Below are positions 36,189-48,169 of a DNA stretch of 64,000 bases, one piece after another (position 1 is the first letter of the stretch; every line of letters starts with the position of its first letter). This stretch comes from Lonicera japonica (taxonomy: Eukaryota; Streptophyta; Magnoliopsida; Dipsacales; Caprifoliaceae): assembly GCA_021464415.1 (NCBI GenBank), contig CM038471.1:72518851-72582850 (forward strand), read 5' to 3'. The translations under genes and the position numbers were made by a program. The notes beneath the pieces are model-generated. The model made no database searches and was not told where the DNA came from. It saw only the letters and a list, made by a program, of their open reading frames with translations.

Positions 36189-38268
36189 CTTCCTCCCCTC
36201 TTTGTTTACCGTAACCTTACATCGTTTACCCTGCTTTTACCTATTTCAATTTTTCCGTCGAAAACTTGAAAAATGAATCATCAATCGTTGCTCAAAATTG
36301 CAACCATTTGTTTCCGCACGAATCTTCTTCACTTCATCCAAAACTTCTCTGTTTATTCTTCACACCCGTTGATTACTGCTTCATTACTACTATCTTCCAT
36401 TATTTTCTTCCTCAAAATTGGAATTGGAATTGGAGCAAGATTAGTTCAAAATTTAACCCAATTTTGCTCCAATTCCAGTTATGTTCGATGAAACTATTTT
36501 AAAAAAAATTGGGTGTGATGATGTTTAGGGTTTTGTCACATATGTTGATCAGAATAATATGTGGTCGGATATTCATACATGATACGGTAGAATTCAATTC
36601 AGAATGTAGGCTCTTTTTGATTACCAATAAATGTTGCTGGAGCGATTCCTTTGTAAGAAAAATAAAAGACAGTGTGCTTTGATGTCGTGGTAAATGAAAA
36701 TCTTGTGTTTTACTTTTATGTAATATATAGTTGATTTCCAACCAAACAGTCACAAAATATTTTATTTGCATGAAAAATTCTTTATATTGTAAACAATTGT
36801 TAATGAACCAAACACAGTCAAAAGGAAAATAATAGACTTACTTAATTTTATATAATCTGATGTGGCATCATTCTAAGAAACTAATGAGGCGGGGCTAATG
36901 GGTTGTCTGCCTTTGTTTTTATGCTATAACTGTTTATATAATTTATTAACATAATTTATTGGTTTTGAAAATTTTGACCACTTAATAAATCTAACCTCGA
37001 CAAACTGTCCCGTTTAGTTTTTCCAAATAATTTAAATTTGGTTGACAGTGTTCTATAGTCTACACGTCACCAGTCACTACGTAGTGTGAGAACTAGCCAA
37101 CATGGTTTAGGATCTTTAACAGACAAATTTAAGCTATTTAGTTTGTTGCTTTCAGTTCAGTTGATTTCCATGAACAGACGTTCTTGTTGTGGAGTTGTTT
37201 TCTTGTGACAAGCATTCAGCTATTTCGGCATATTGAGATTGAGCAATTTGTTGTTAACTGAATGCTCTCTGTGATTTTTTTGTCTTAATTTCTTTATTTG
37301 GAAGCTTAGGTTTATATATTTTCATTCCTTTTCATTGGTATATATGGTTCCATTTTTGAGAAGTTCAAACTGAGATTCTAGGCCTCATACGACGAAGAGA
37401 CTGGACGAATCTTCCCTAGTGAGCAAAGGATTATGCACATATGGACAATATATATCTTTCTTGCTGTCCCAAAATCGCGACTCTTCTGAATGATAGGTTA
37501 TTAGCAAATCCACGTCAGTATGTTAGGTTTAAAACTGCCCGAGAGATTGGTTTGTGGGCTAATTTTAGAATTGGTTTATCAAGAATCAGGCAAAGTGTCG
37601 GCTCAATCTTATTAAATTGCCAAGTTTGGAAATTCCTATCGTTCATGGCTTCATCTACAAACTTCCAACTAGAAGAATGTTGTTTACCTGCTAATTTAAT
37701 GTAGCAAATTTGGCCAACTTTTGAACGTTGGGAAAGAGAAACAGGCCACGTTGTCAGCAAGAATTGCATTAAATTGGTTCTGATGGCAGTTTTGGACTCA
37801 AATCACTGTGGGTTTGCGCCTAAACTTCCACAAGTTTCAATGGGCTGTCATAAAATTACGTAGAGTTTGGTTAAGATGTAAGCTTTAGGTTCACTTGAAA
37901 TTTTGTTGTTGAATCACTGGAAGTCTGGAATGCACTTCCCCTGGCAACTGCATTGATTTCCCATTTGTCACGTACAAATCCATGTTTAATAGATCAGCGA
38001 TAATGTATTTCGAATTTTTGTACTCTCTCTTGGTTAGCTATTTGTTGAATGCTGTTACTTGAGTTATTTGATTCTGAAAACATTACGCTGTGTTTTTTGT
38101 TCTAGCTAGTGAATGTTAATTGTGTAGCAGTTCCTCTTTTTTGTATAATATGCAAAAAAATTATAATGTATTATGCTTGCTATAGATCTTAACTTTATAA
38201 ACTAAATGTTACAGGTAAAAATCATAAACTGTGGTTGAATCAGGTGCATCACTAGCACTTTTGGTATA
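36189..38268 (+). promoter_or_regulatory. Upstream and probable 5' leader region of the MATE gene
   Basis: A GC-richer segment at 36185-36500 with CT-rich words, and another near 37380-37480, could be leader exons. An acceptor-like TGTTACAG ends at 38214, shortly before the start codon at 38269, so a 5' UTR intron is likely. FRD3-type genes often have one. The promoter itself cannot be placed without a transcript. Confidence 0.35.
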
Positions 38269-41200
38269 ATGGCTGAGGATGGCGATCAATCTCAAATGCA
38301 GACGAAGTGGAAGATTCCAGTCCTCATTTTTCTCAAAGATGCTAGGTACAATTTAATGTTTTTTTTTAACTGCAAAACATTCATATCTAACTAGCTTCTC
38401 TTTGATAGAAGAAAATATTTTGAGATACTGTGAGTGATACACGAGACAGATGATTTCTTTATAAAAGCTCCTTTTTGAAACAGAGCTGTCTGTTTCTCAA
38501 GTCCTATGATTAGTAAAACGAGATTCACATTTTCATACCGAATACGTAGATTTGATATTTTTCTGTATATTTAAATTCTGATTTGATTGCTGTTCCATGC
38601 ATCACTGTTGTTCTCAAGGGCATGTTTGATAAAAATAGTGGAGATCAATTGGAAAAATGATTTAAGTTTATGAAAAGTTAGAAAAAGAGAGTATTTGGTG
38701 AGACTGTTCTGCATCTTTTCCTCCTTTTTCATGGAATTTTTTTTCTGACCCATCAACCAAAGAATTGGATTATGTGGAGAAACCGAAAAAGTAACATAAA
38801 ATGTCACAAAATCAATCCTCTGTTCTTCTAACTTCTCATAAAAATCAGTAGTGTTCTCAATCTTTTTTCAAAACTTTTGTCAAAGCACCCTAAGATGGAT
38901 TAACCACAAAAAAATTTATGTTTCTCAGTCTTGTGCTTGTTTTTCTGCAATTGCGTCTAGGCTTGTCTTCAAAATGGATGCACTTGGATTAGAGATACTA
39001 CGTATTGCATTACCTGCAGCCATGGCACTAGCGGCAGACCCTATTGCTTCTCTGATTGACACAGCATTCATTGGCCACCTAGGTATGCCATTTTGGAAAA
39101 ATAATAACTTGTTTCCTATCGTGAATTTTGAAACGTTGATTATGTGATTTTGAACATGGATGCTCATATGTCATTTCCTTTATCAGGGTGGAGCCAGAAT
39201 TTTGTTCTAGGTGGTGCTTGAATTGCCATGTGTGTTTGTTAAGTACTCCATCCACTCCAAATTAATGGTCCAGTTTTTGTTTTGGGGGCTTGTGGTGTAA
39301 CGTGTGTGTTGCCAAGGGCAACAATTCGAGTTCCTTCTGACCTCTTCCTCCCCTCAACTTGAAGCCCCAGATCTAGCCATCCCTTCTAACATACAAAAAT
39401 AAAAAAGCAATTTAAACCTTGGAAAATTAGGGGACAATTCTCCTTCTTGAAGGTTTTAGTGCCTCGTCTACTTATTTACAAGATTATGTACTAGTGCTTG
39501 AAGTAGTTATTCTGGTCTTACCATCCATGGTTTGGTTTGGTTTTCTTACCGTCCTATGTGGCACCAAGACACCAAGTGATAGCTTGACAAAACGTATTAA
39601 ATAACCACCACTCCAACCAAACCTTTTGGTTGGAGTCGACTTGTTACTCTCAAGATTGATTTATGGGATTGTCAAAATAATGCTTGGCTAGCGACAACTA
39701 AACATTATAAGCAGAAATTAGTTGAGATGCGCGAAACCTTGCCCGGTCACCCCGTGAAATAACCTCGAATCAAAAAAATAATTAACCACCGGCCCACGTA
39801 TATAAAGCAGTTTTTCAGTAACAAATGATAACCGTACTAGTAAGTTGGTAAACTTACCGCCAATGGGGAAGTGTACACCTATGATATGCGGTTTGTAACT
39901 TATAATGTGGCAATGCACTAAATAAAACAGTTGTATATAACACAAAATAATCTATCTACAATGGTACGTTTACGATTGATTCTCTCCTTTTCTCCGCTAT
40001 CAAAGTTGGCTCCTTCATTGGTACACCTCCTTTAAGAAAAAAAAACCTGTGATTGGCTGTGAATATCATTTGTGAGGTCGAACATTTTTTTTCATTATTC
40101 CTCTTAGAGAACATTTAGTCCACTAGGCTACATTTTTTAACTCTTTACTTTTCTTGAAAAAATAAATAAATTATTTATAGGTCCAGTGGAGATTGCGGCA
40201 GTTGGAGTTGCCATTGCTATATTCAATCAAGCTTCAAAGGTTACGATATTCCCTCTTGTCAGCATTACAACTTCTTTTGTTGCCGAGGAAGATACTCTTG
40301 GAAGATTAGCTAGTCAAGTATCAGAAGTTGATGATTTGGGCAAAGGGTCAGCCAAGAACAATGAAGTCAAAGATTTGAAGCCTGAAGACGACCTTCTTGA
40401 GAGCCCGAAGAAGGGTTCACCTGCACCCATTAAAACTACAGTGGTGATGCCGGAAGATGGTACCCTCTCTCTCTCTCTCTCTATCGTATTTGCGAGGCCC
40501 ATGGTTCTAGAAAATGGCTGATCCAGACACATTTGGTTTTTGGCCCTCCTAACCGATACATTTGTTCCATTTGCCAATCATAGTGTGACACACATGTCCA
40601 AAAAGTTACACTCTAACCTCTATTGGTATATTTCCTGATACTGCTATTCAAAACCATGGGCTTAAACTAGGAAAGATCTATGACCAAACTTTATAGCAAC
40701 ACCAGTTGACGGCCATACTCGGGTGAGGTGGATCAATACGTATAGTGTAGCTTGCCAGAACTTACTACAGTCCAGTCACGCTGAGACACAAACAGCAACC
40801 CGCCCCCAACACTAGCGTCTTTGCAATATCAGTTTTAGCCTTTGATTTTTTTCATATAATTGTTGCATGTAGGCATGTAGCACATCTTGTTTTTAACCAT
40901 TTTCAATTAGCAATAGCATTTCTGAATTGTTGTGTGCTTTCGGTAGCACCGTTAATAGTTGGGAAAACTAGCAACCTTAATGATGATATTATTTTTCTTG
41001 ATGAATATTACTTGCTTTGTGCTTTCCTCGTCAGATCTCAAAACAACTGCATACGAGTCTCATAATGTTACCGGCACTAGTCCAAATCCTAAGAGCAAAA
41101 GTGAGAGGCGGCATATCCCTTCAGCATCAACCGCACTGATTATTGGCACTGTACTCGGCATCCTCCAGACCATATTCCTTATATTTCTAGCAAAACCATT

Positions 41201-44200
41201 ATTGGGATTCATGGGTGTAAAATCTGTAAGTGTCTTCAACATCAATTCTTGTAACTTTTTTCCTTTTTGCTGTTTATGTCGCCTCCCATATATTAGGCAT
41301 TTCTATTCATTTGCCCCGCTTCTTAGGTATAACATATATATATTGGTATAATTGTACACTGTTCTCTATACAAACTTATGTAATTACTTACTAATTTAAT
41401 GTGATAAACAACAAACATGGTGGGTCAATATAGATTTTTACAAGGACTATGTGAAAAATCAGAATATTTTCGGACTGCAGATTTGTTGGCCATATGGGGT
41501 AGCAGGGGATGTGATGATGTAGTGCTCTTTGTATTTTTGTTTACTTTTACTGCTTGTTTAGTTCGAGTTTTTTTTCATTCCTGGTATCTAAAATAGTAAT
41601 TTTGCATGGAAAGTTTGAGGCCCGTCAACTTATGATTCAACCCCTAGACATGAACTATAATAGAATCTTAGTGCGAATTTGCCATTTTAGGTTTCCGGGA
41701 ACAAACAAAAACTTGAACTAAACGATCCCCAGGGTTTCTCTGATCACCTTAAGATATAATAATATTTGAACTGGTCATGAAGAGGCAAGGAGAAGTCATA
41801 CAATTTTTGTTGCAATAATTAATCACTCGAAGACAATCTTGTTTAGAAAATTAAATTTGAAATGATTGGTTTATCACACTGAATGCATGCAATTAATTTG
41901 TGACAGGTATGTTCATTTCCTTGAAACAAGGAGAAAAGTGAAATACTATCTTTGTCCCATATAAAGAGTCTAGTTTGGTTTTAACATTCTTTTAAGGATA
42001 TACCGATATTCAACAAAATCGATGGTTGAGAACAAAACTTGTTTGGTACCATGAGATTCAGTTCATTGATTATGTACCCATAAAGGAAATTGGATTCTTA
42101 ATTTGGCACATCCCAAACAAGAATTGTGGACTCTTAATTTGAGATGGAGAGAGTAATGAATTTGTTTGAGAAGCTGCACTTATCAGGCAGTGTCAATGAA
42201 GCTGTACAAGTATATCAAACAAAAGTAGTAAACAAGAATTCACTTCACATTTCTCATCATGTGGAAACTATATGTCAGCATCTACAAAAATAAATTAAAA
42301 TGTAAAACATCTACTCTTATTTCCATTTTGGATAAGAAAAATGGATGAAGAGTTGAGCATCTCTGAGAGGCTCTTTATTAGACTAGTTATCTTTATAATA
42401 GCTAACCTACACCAAAAGATGAAGGTTCAATAGCTAAAGTAGAGGATGAGTATAGAGCCTTTCCTTGACTCTTTAGATCTAAAAAGTCTCCTTGGCTCTC
42501 TATTCAATACTTTGACACACACTTTCCCCTATATTGTTGAAACCCAATTGAATTGCAACATGTCAAGATACTAATGCAAATAAAGAGCGCGCGTCTCTTC
42601 AAAAAATCCTCTGTACTTCAAAAAACCTCTCTGTTTTAGAGAAAATGTGCTTTTTAAAATAGAGAGCATTGTTGGAGAGAAGACACAACAATACACGGGG
42701 ACAGGAGATCCTTGTAAATTAGGAAGATAATGAATTTTTTTTTCAATAATGAATATAGATCCGGGATTAAGCTCAAAGGTTGGAAGTGAGAGTATTCACA
42801 CAAGGCACCCAAGTTCAAGCCCTTGCATTTAACTATTAAGATTGTCGATATGATTTATAACAATATTGACCTAATGTACCCGAGAGAAGCTCAAATAGAG
42901 TTCTTAGCCCGGTTTTTGCACGGGCTATGCAACTTCCGGAATTCACTCTAAACAGCTTCCAATCCCTGTTCTTGCAGTTAATTTTTGTCTAATGTTGATT
43001 CTTTAGGTATGTAGAGATTTTCAGTTTGAGAAAATATGTATTTTGAATATATCTTATCGATTGTTTATCATTTCAACATACTGAAAAATAAATGCTGCCT
43101 TTATTTATTTATTTTAATTAATTGATAGGGTTCTCCTATGCTAACCCCAGCACAGAAGTATTTGACACTAAGATCACTTGGTGCTCCTGCGGTCCTTCTT
43201 TCTTTGGCCATGCAAGGGGTGTTTCGGGGCTTTAAGGATACCACAACTCCTTTATATGCCACTGGTAAAAAGACATTATTTCGTACTTTTTTTTTCTTTC
43301 TTTTTTTCTCATTCTGTACTTATAGAGTCCAAATTCTGATTAGTCAGACTAGTTGCACATTTTCATTTAATGGCTGAAGTAGAGCACTCTGAAAACATGA
43401 TGGAACTCGTATAAAGATGTGGAGCTATGATGTTACTTTTAAATACTCCGTCTCACAAAGTAAGAGTCCAATTCTTCTTTTAATTTTTTGAAGGGAAGTG
43501 GACTCTTAATTTTTCAAAAGAAATTAGCATACATTTTTATCAACAGGCTAAAGTAGAAAAGTTAATTTCTCAGCTAACTCCAATCAATTTTTCTGTTCTA
43601 ATATAGTCGCGGGAGATGTAACTAATATAATTTTGGACCCCATTCTTATCTTTGTCTGCCGTTTGGGAGTTAGCGGTGCTGCAATTTCACATGTTATTTC
43701 TCAGTAAGTCTTGGGTTAAAAACTAAATTAATTCGTACTTAATTTTTATGTTGTATTTCTTTCATTCACCTATTTCCTTCAAAGTATTGATGTTTCATGG
43801 AATTTCTCTGTTCTTTTTTATGCTTACTTGAGTGTTGTTATTTACAGGTACTTAATTACACTGATTCTTTTGTGCAAACTGATGAAAGAAGTTGACCTAT
43901 TGCCTCCAAGTATTGGAGATTTGCAGTTCAGTCGGTTCCTCAAAAATGGTAAGGCATTTAGTGCATGATGTAGGAATTCTGTTTTCGCACTTGAACCATA
44001 ACTACTTGAGTGGTCATTTAGTTTGGGTTTTTGTTCTTTCCCGAAAAGATAAATCGGTAATTTCACAAATAAAGTTTGAGTCTTGTCAAAGGAATGGGAT
44101 TCTTTCAGTCTATCATTCACATGATTTATACTTGAAATTGCCAAATCTCATTATCTCCATCTTTGTTTACTTGCATTATTTCTGATTCACAGATTCTTTA

Positions 44201-47200
44201 CTTTATTTATAAGTATCATTTTTCTTCTGTTTGGGATGGGAATAGGTTTTCTGTTATTAGCAAGGGTAATAGCTGCAACATTCTGTGTGACTCTGGCTGC
44301 GTCAATGGCTGCAAGGCTGGGTTCAACCCCTATGGCTGCATTTCAGATTTGCTTACAAGTCTGGATGGCATCATCCCTTCTTGCTGATGGTTTGGCTGTT
44401 GCTGGACAGGTCTCTTTCTCTCTCTCTCTCTCTCTCTCCCCCCAATTATACTCCACCCAAAGAATTTAAAGAACCAATCTCATTGTACCATGCATATGCA
44501 TTTTACAAATTATCAGAAACCCAAGTTTTTTAACTAATATAAGGTAAAATCTGTTCTTAAGTATCATGAAACGTCTTCATTTATAAGTTCTGGCCTGTTG
44601 AATTTATTAAGGTAGACATTCGACTTGTAATAGTGAAACCGTTACACTTAAACCTACTAAGTATCAGCAAATTGGCAGTGAAACAGAAACCACAATGGTT
44701 GGCCGTTATAGTGTGCCAAATCCTCTCTTGCAAGTAATTAAATTCTCAACATAATTGATTAATCAACAAGTAATAGTGTGTGTGTTTTTCCTCCCAATCT
44801 TCTAGGCAATCCTTGCCTGCGCATTTGCTGAAAAGAACTATGAGAAAGCAACTGCAGCTGCTTCCAGGGTATTGCAGGTGTGTATTTCCTTACGAGTTAT
44901 TGATCTTGCAAAAGACTATTTGAACTGTTTCTCCTGCTTGCAATTTCCCCTAGGTGTCTCTGGAAAGCTTTTGAGCGAGAAGAACATTTTAAGAAGTATT
45001 GATAAGAGTGGCTGCTCTTAATTAGGAGCCTTTTCTTTTTATAAAAAAGATAAAATAAAACAAAAGTTACTAGTCTAGGACTAGAGTGAAATTTATCATG
45101 TGATGCTAATGGGCTGCAGAATGGGGTAACCCTCCCCTATCAATGTTCGAGGGATTTTTAAACTGCCCTATAGGGTTTGAACGTGCATCTCTATCACCCT
45201 TGCGCTCTCACTGGAGAATGGAGGGACTTTATATTGTCGTTGATGGGGTTTGAATATGAATCTCCTTCGCCCTTGAGTCCTCTCTCTCCAAAGAATAGAG
45301 GGATTTTAAACTGTCCTTAATGAGGTTTGAACCTACATCTCCCGTCACCCTCGAGCACTCTCTAAAAACTTGTTTTTGCTCCGGATCCAACACTCCTCTT
45401 CTGAGAGGGCCACAAGTTTGAAACTGATCAGGCGAGTGTAGCCTCTTGCTTCTGAGAGGGCTACACTTACAATTTCTGTGTTTCGAAAAATTATGATAAG
45501 AATGTTTACTCTTCTTTTGTGAATTCTTTGTGTGATTTATATCTTGTTTCCACCTCATGCAGCTAGGCACAAAAACTTTGACCTCTTTGAAAATTTTTTG
45601 TTTTTCTTTCTTTGTGGTAGACTTGTAGGCCATGTATATAACTTCATTATTGAGTTATTCCCAGGATTTTATCTTCGATTAAATCTGTTTAAAAGGCCTA
45701 AACAGTTGAGATGTTTTATCTTGCAGATGGGTTTTGTACTAGGTCTGGGCCTTACTCTCCTTGTGGGAATTGGTTTGCAATTTGGATCCGGAATCTTTTC
45801 GAAGGACAAAAATGTTCTTCACATCATAAGTATAGGCATTCCGGTATTCTTCCCATACACAAGTAAAATAAAAATCTGTTTTTGTTTTACTTTCACCTTT
45901 TTCCTTGGAATATTTACAGAAGTTTTTGTTCTTTGTTGTATTATTAGTTTGTTGCAGCTACACAACCCCTTAACTCCATAGCCTTTGTTTTTGACGGTGT
46001 TAACTTTGGAGCATCTGATTTCGCGTACTCAGCCTATTCCATGGTAAGTTAGAACCCCTTCTCCACTGGGGCAAAAAGAGAATTCTGCATATATTGCTCG
46101 TTTGGTTCCATTTTTTACCTTTTATGGTGCATTTGATAAAAAAGTTGAAAACTAATTGAAAACCCTACTAGATTTTACGAGAAAATGGAAGAAATGATGA
46201 GTGATTTAGTGAGATGTCTTATTACTTTTTCAGTATTCTATGCAATTCAATTCTTTGTCTGATGGTAAGAAATTTTTACATGTAAAAAAGAAAAAAAAAT
46301 TGAAAATATGGACGTTATCTGAACAAATCGCTTATCTATTTTTCCAACTTTTCATAGAACTTAACTGTTTTCCAATTATTCTAACTTCTTTGTTTATCAA
46401 ACGGACTTCAAGAATCTTAGATCAGTACTTTAGCATGTATAAAATCTCTCATAGTTCATACTAAGAATTCAAGTATATATAACAATGCCTCTGCTGAAGT
46501 TCAAACTTTGCGGAAAATTATCATTATATGATTCCAAGGATAGTACAAAAACTTGAATTAGACGAGCACTTGTGTTAGAATATCTTATCTTATTCGTTAT
46601 TATACTAAAAGTTTCGTTTTTTCAGGTGGCTGTGGCTTTTGTGAGCATAGGATCCTTGTTTTTGCTTTCTACACGTAATGGTTTTGTAGGAATATGGGTT
46701 GCTTTAACCATTTATATGGGTCTGCGCACATTTGCCGGTGTCTGGAGGTAATTTTCCTCCTTAATGCCTAGCGGTTCCTTCTGTTTTTCAATTTTTTCTA
46801 GATTTCTTAGTTTTGAGCTATGTTTTTACAAACCATAGAGGAAATTTATATATCTATATCTATGTACACATATATATATGTACAACCAAGCTTTAAATCA
46901 CCCATGTTTCAGAATGGACTATGTACTAATTTTCTGTAGTTTTGATATGTTTACAAGCCTAAGAGAAAACTGTATCTGTACAGACAAGCTCTAAAAAGAT
47001 TCCCTCTCAAAGTATAGATATTATCTATACGATGAGTAAATATCTTCTACCAAATTTTATCAAAAAAAATTCCATGTAATGAAAAATTGATATATATATA
47101 GATAGAGATGTGCCTTTTTGGCCTTTGAAATTTTTGATGGTCAGTTCACACTATTTTTAGATTGAATTTTTTGGTGAAATTTTATGAAAATGATCTAATC

Positions 47201-47508
47201 ATTGTAAGGATCATCCTTAAAAATTTTCATTAAAAAAAATCGTCTTACCCTTCAAAGTAGGCATTCCTTCTTTTACTAAAGAAAGGAACTTTTTTTGAGC
47301 ATAACTATATATATATATGCATATTATAAATATACACAATCCCAAACAGGGGATATTTGTTTTTACGATAAGTAGATCGTCTTTTACTACTACACCAAAT
47401 TTTGTAAAAAAATTGTTTATAAAGTGTTGCTATGTTTTGCGCAGAATGGGGACAGGAACCGGACCTTGGCGATTCCTCAGGGGGCCTATTGTTCCCATGG
47501 AATATTAA
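38269..47508 (+). CDS. DTX43 (FRD3)-like: MATE-family citrate transporter, FRD3/DTX42/DTX43-like (13 exons)
   Basis: Exons: 38269-38345, 38961-39082, 40181-40459, 41035-41225, 43129-43264, 43607-43703, 43848-43948, 44246-44409, 44806-44877, 45727-45843, 45948-46043, 46626-46747, 47445-47508. All junctions are GT/AG and keep frame, giving 545 residues against 526 for Arabidopsis FRD3. Family blocks in order: PAAMALAADPIASLIDTAF, FPLVSITTSFVAEEDT, a long charged loop (about residues 105-190) between membrane spans 2 and 3, GAPAVLLSLAMQGVFRGFKD, TPMAAFQICLQVWMASSLL, DGLAVAGQAILACAFAEK, NSIAFVFDGVNFGASDFAYS and the C-terminal GTGTGPWRFLRGP. FRD3-type proteins export citrate across the plasma membrane for iron loading of xylem, or for aluminium tolerance. 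Which role applies here cannot be told from sequence. The long loop is typical of citrate MATEs. Introns carry several MITEs. No break is seen. Confidence 0.93.
38617..38891. mobile_element. MITE of the TTTGATAA family, copy 4, in MATE intron 1
   Basis: The ends are AGGGCATGTTTGATAA and, complemented, AGGGTGCTTTGACAA. The arms continue with TTTATGAAAAGTTAGAA on the left and TTTTATGAGAAGTTAGAA complemented from the right. It ends 69 bases before exon 2. Confidence 0.7.
41550..41728. mobile_element. Small foldback MITE in MATE intron 4
   Basis: The left arm TTGTTTAGTTCGAGTTTTT and the complemented right arm TCGTTTAGTTCAAGTTTTT match. Both arms continue to TCTAAAATAG or CCTAAAATGG. Edges are approximate. 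Confidence 0.6.
41946..42153. mobile_element. Stowaway-like MITE in MATE intron 4
   Basis: The dinucleotide TA flanks a 208-bp segment whose ends are CTATCTTTGTCCCATATAA and, complemented, CTCTCTCCATCTCAAATTAA, both followed by GAGTC. This is the Stowaway (Tc1/mariner-type) signature. Confidence 0.75.
42355..42683. mobile_element. Possible Tourist-like (PIF/Harbinger) MITE in MATE intron 4
   Basis: The left end GAGCATCTCTGAGAGGCTCT and the complemented right end TTCTCTCCAACAATGCTCTC resemble each other and the common GAGCATCTCCAA-type Tourist terminus. The 3-bp duplication was not resolved. Confidence 0.4.
45151..45365. repeat. Three tandem units of about 72-77 bp in MATE intron 9
   Basis: Units start at 45151, 45223 and 45300 with GGGATTTTTAAACTG, GGGACTTTATATTG and GGGATTTTAAACTG. 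Each contains a GGTTTGAA block, then ATCTC and a CACCCTTG-like block. The units are clearly related but diverged. Confidence 0.8.
46096..46571. mobile_element. Foldback element in MATE intron 11 hosting a nested MITE
   Basis: The left arm TGCTCGTTTGGTTCCATTTT and the complemented right arm TGCTCGTCTAATTCAAGTTT match, enclosing the 46126-46408 MITE. The arms resemble those of the small element at 41550-41728. Confidence 0.5.
46126..46408. mobile_element. MITE of the TTTGATAA family, copy 5, nested in intron 11
   Basis: The ends are GGTGCATTTGATAA and, complemented, AAGTCCGTTTGATAA. Inner arms share AATTGAAAA/AATTGGAAAA and AAAAGTTG words. Boundaries are approximate. Confidence 0.65.
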
Positions 47509-48169
47509 ACTCCTTGATGTCCCAGGAGGCCGCCCTTTTGTTTTTATTTTTGTATGCTATGTTTCTATTTCTGAAAGAGAAAGAAAAATGGGGAAGGCAT
47601 AATTTTGTAACATGGATAGACGGAGAGTGTTGTGAGTATAAATAATGCCTTAATTTGACGGGTCAGGGTCCTCTAAAGTCATTTTAGAAGTGTAGTGATC
47701 GTATAAGGGCACTTCCAAATTTTCTTTCTAACTTTATTATGTCTACTACACATGAGCAATACAAACAGACTAAATATTTTCATGTTTCTCATTAATTAGT
47801 TTGATAACTATTGCGTTAAAAGTGAAAATAATCGCACAGGGTGCTTAAGTTCAAGCACCACCCAAGTCGTCCTCCTCCTTTTTGAATCACTCATATATAT
47901 TCATCGTCAGCTTGTGTAAGAAAACAAAATTTGTTTAGAAAGAAAAAAAAAAAAACACTATTTGGCTCTTCTTTGATCCAAGCATTTATAAACCACTTGG
48001 ATCAAGTTTTTTGTTTTCATGAGATTGCAATCGTTATCTTTGTTAAAAAAATAAATATATTCCACGTTATTCAATTTTCTCATCTTTATAGTGTTTTTTA
48101 ACCAACAAACTCATCTGTAAATAGTATTTGTTTGCATTCTATTTCAAGAATTAAGCTACGTAGTGAAAA
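47509..48169. other. 3' flank of the MATE gene
   Basis: A probable 3' UTR runs to about 47650. The remainder is AT-rich, with an A-run at 47941-47955. No other gene or clear repeat is seen. Confidence 0.5.

Noticed and set aside
36266..36502. Two overlapping 70-80 codon frames upstream of the MATE gene
   Set aside because: No family similarity; the stretch fits better as leader or promoter DNA.
39245..39300. Stowaway-like end (ACTCCATCCACTCCAAATTAATGGTCC) in MATE intron 2
   Set aside because: No matching inverted partner was found downstream, so only a half-end remains.
42770..42900. SINE-like stretch in MATE intron 4 with GTTCAAGCCC
   Set aside because: One B-box-like word is present but no convincing A box, tail or target duplication, so not listed as an element.
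45532..45981. 149-codon plus-strand open frame
   Set aside because: It reads through MATE exon 10 with flanking intron on both sides and into exon 11 in the wrong frame; the splice sites give the family sequence instead.
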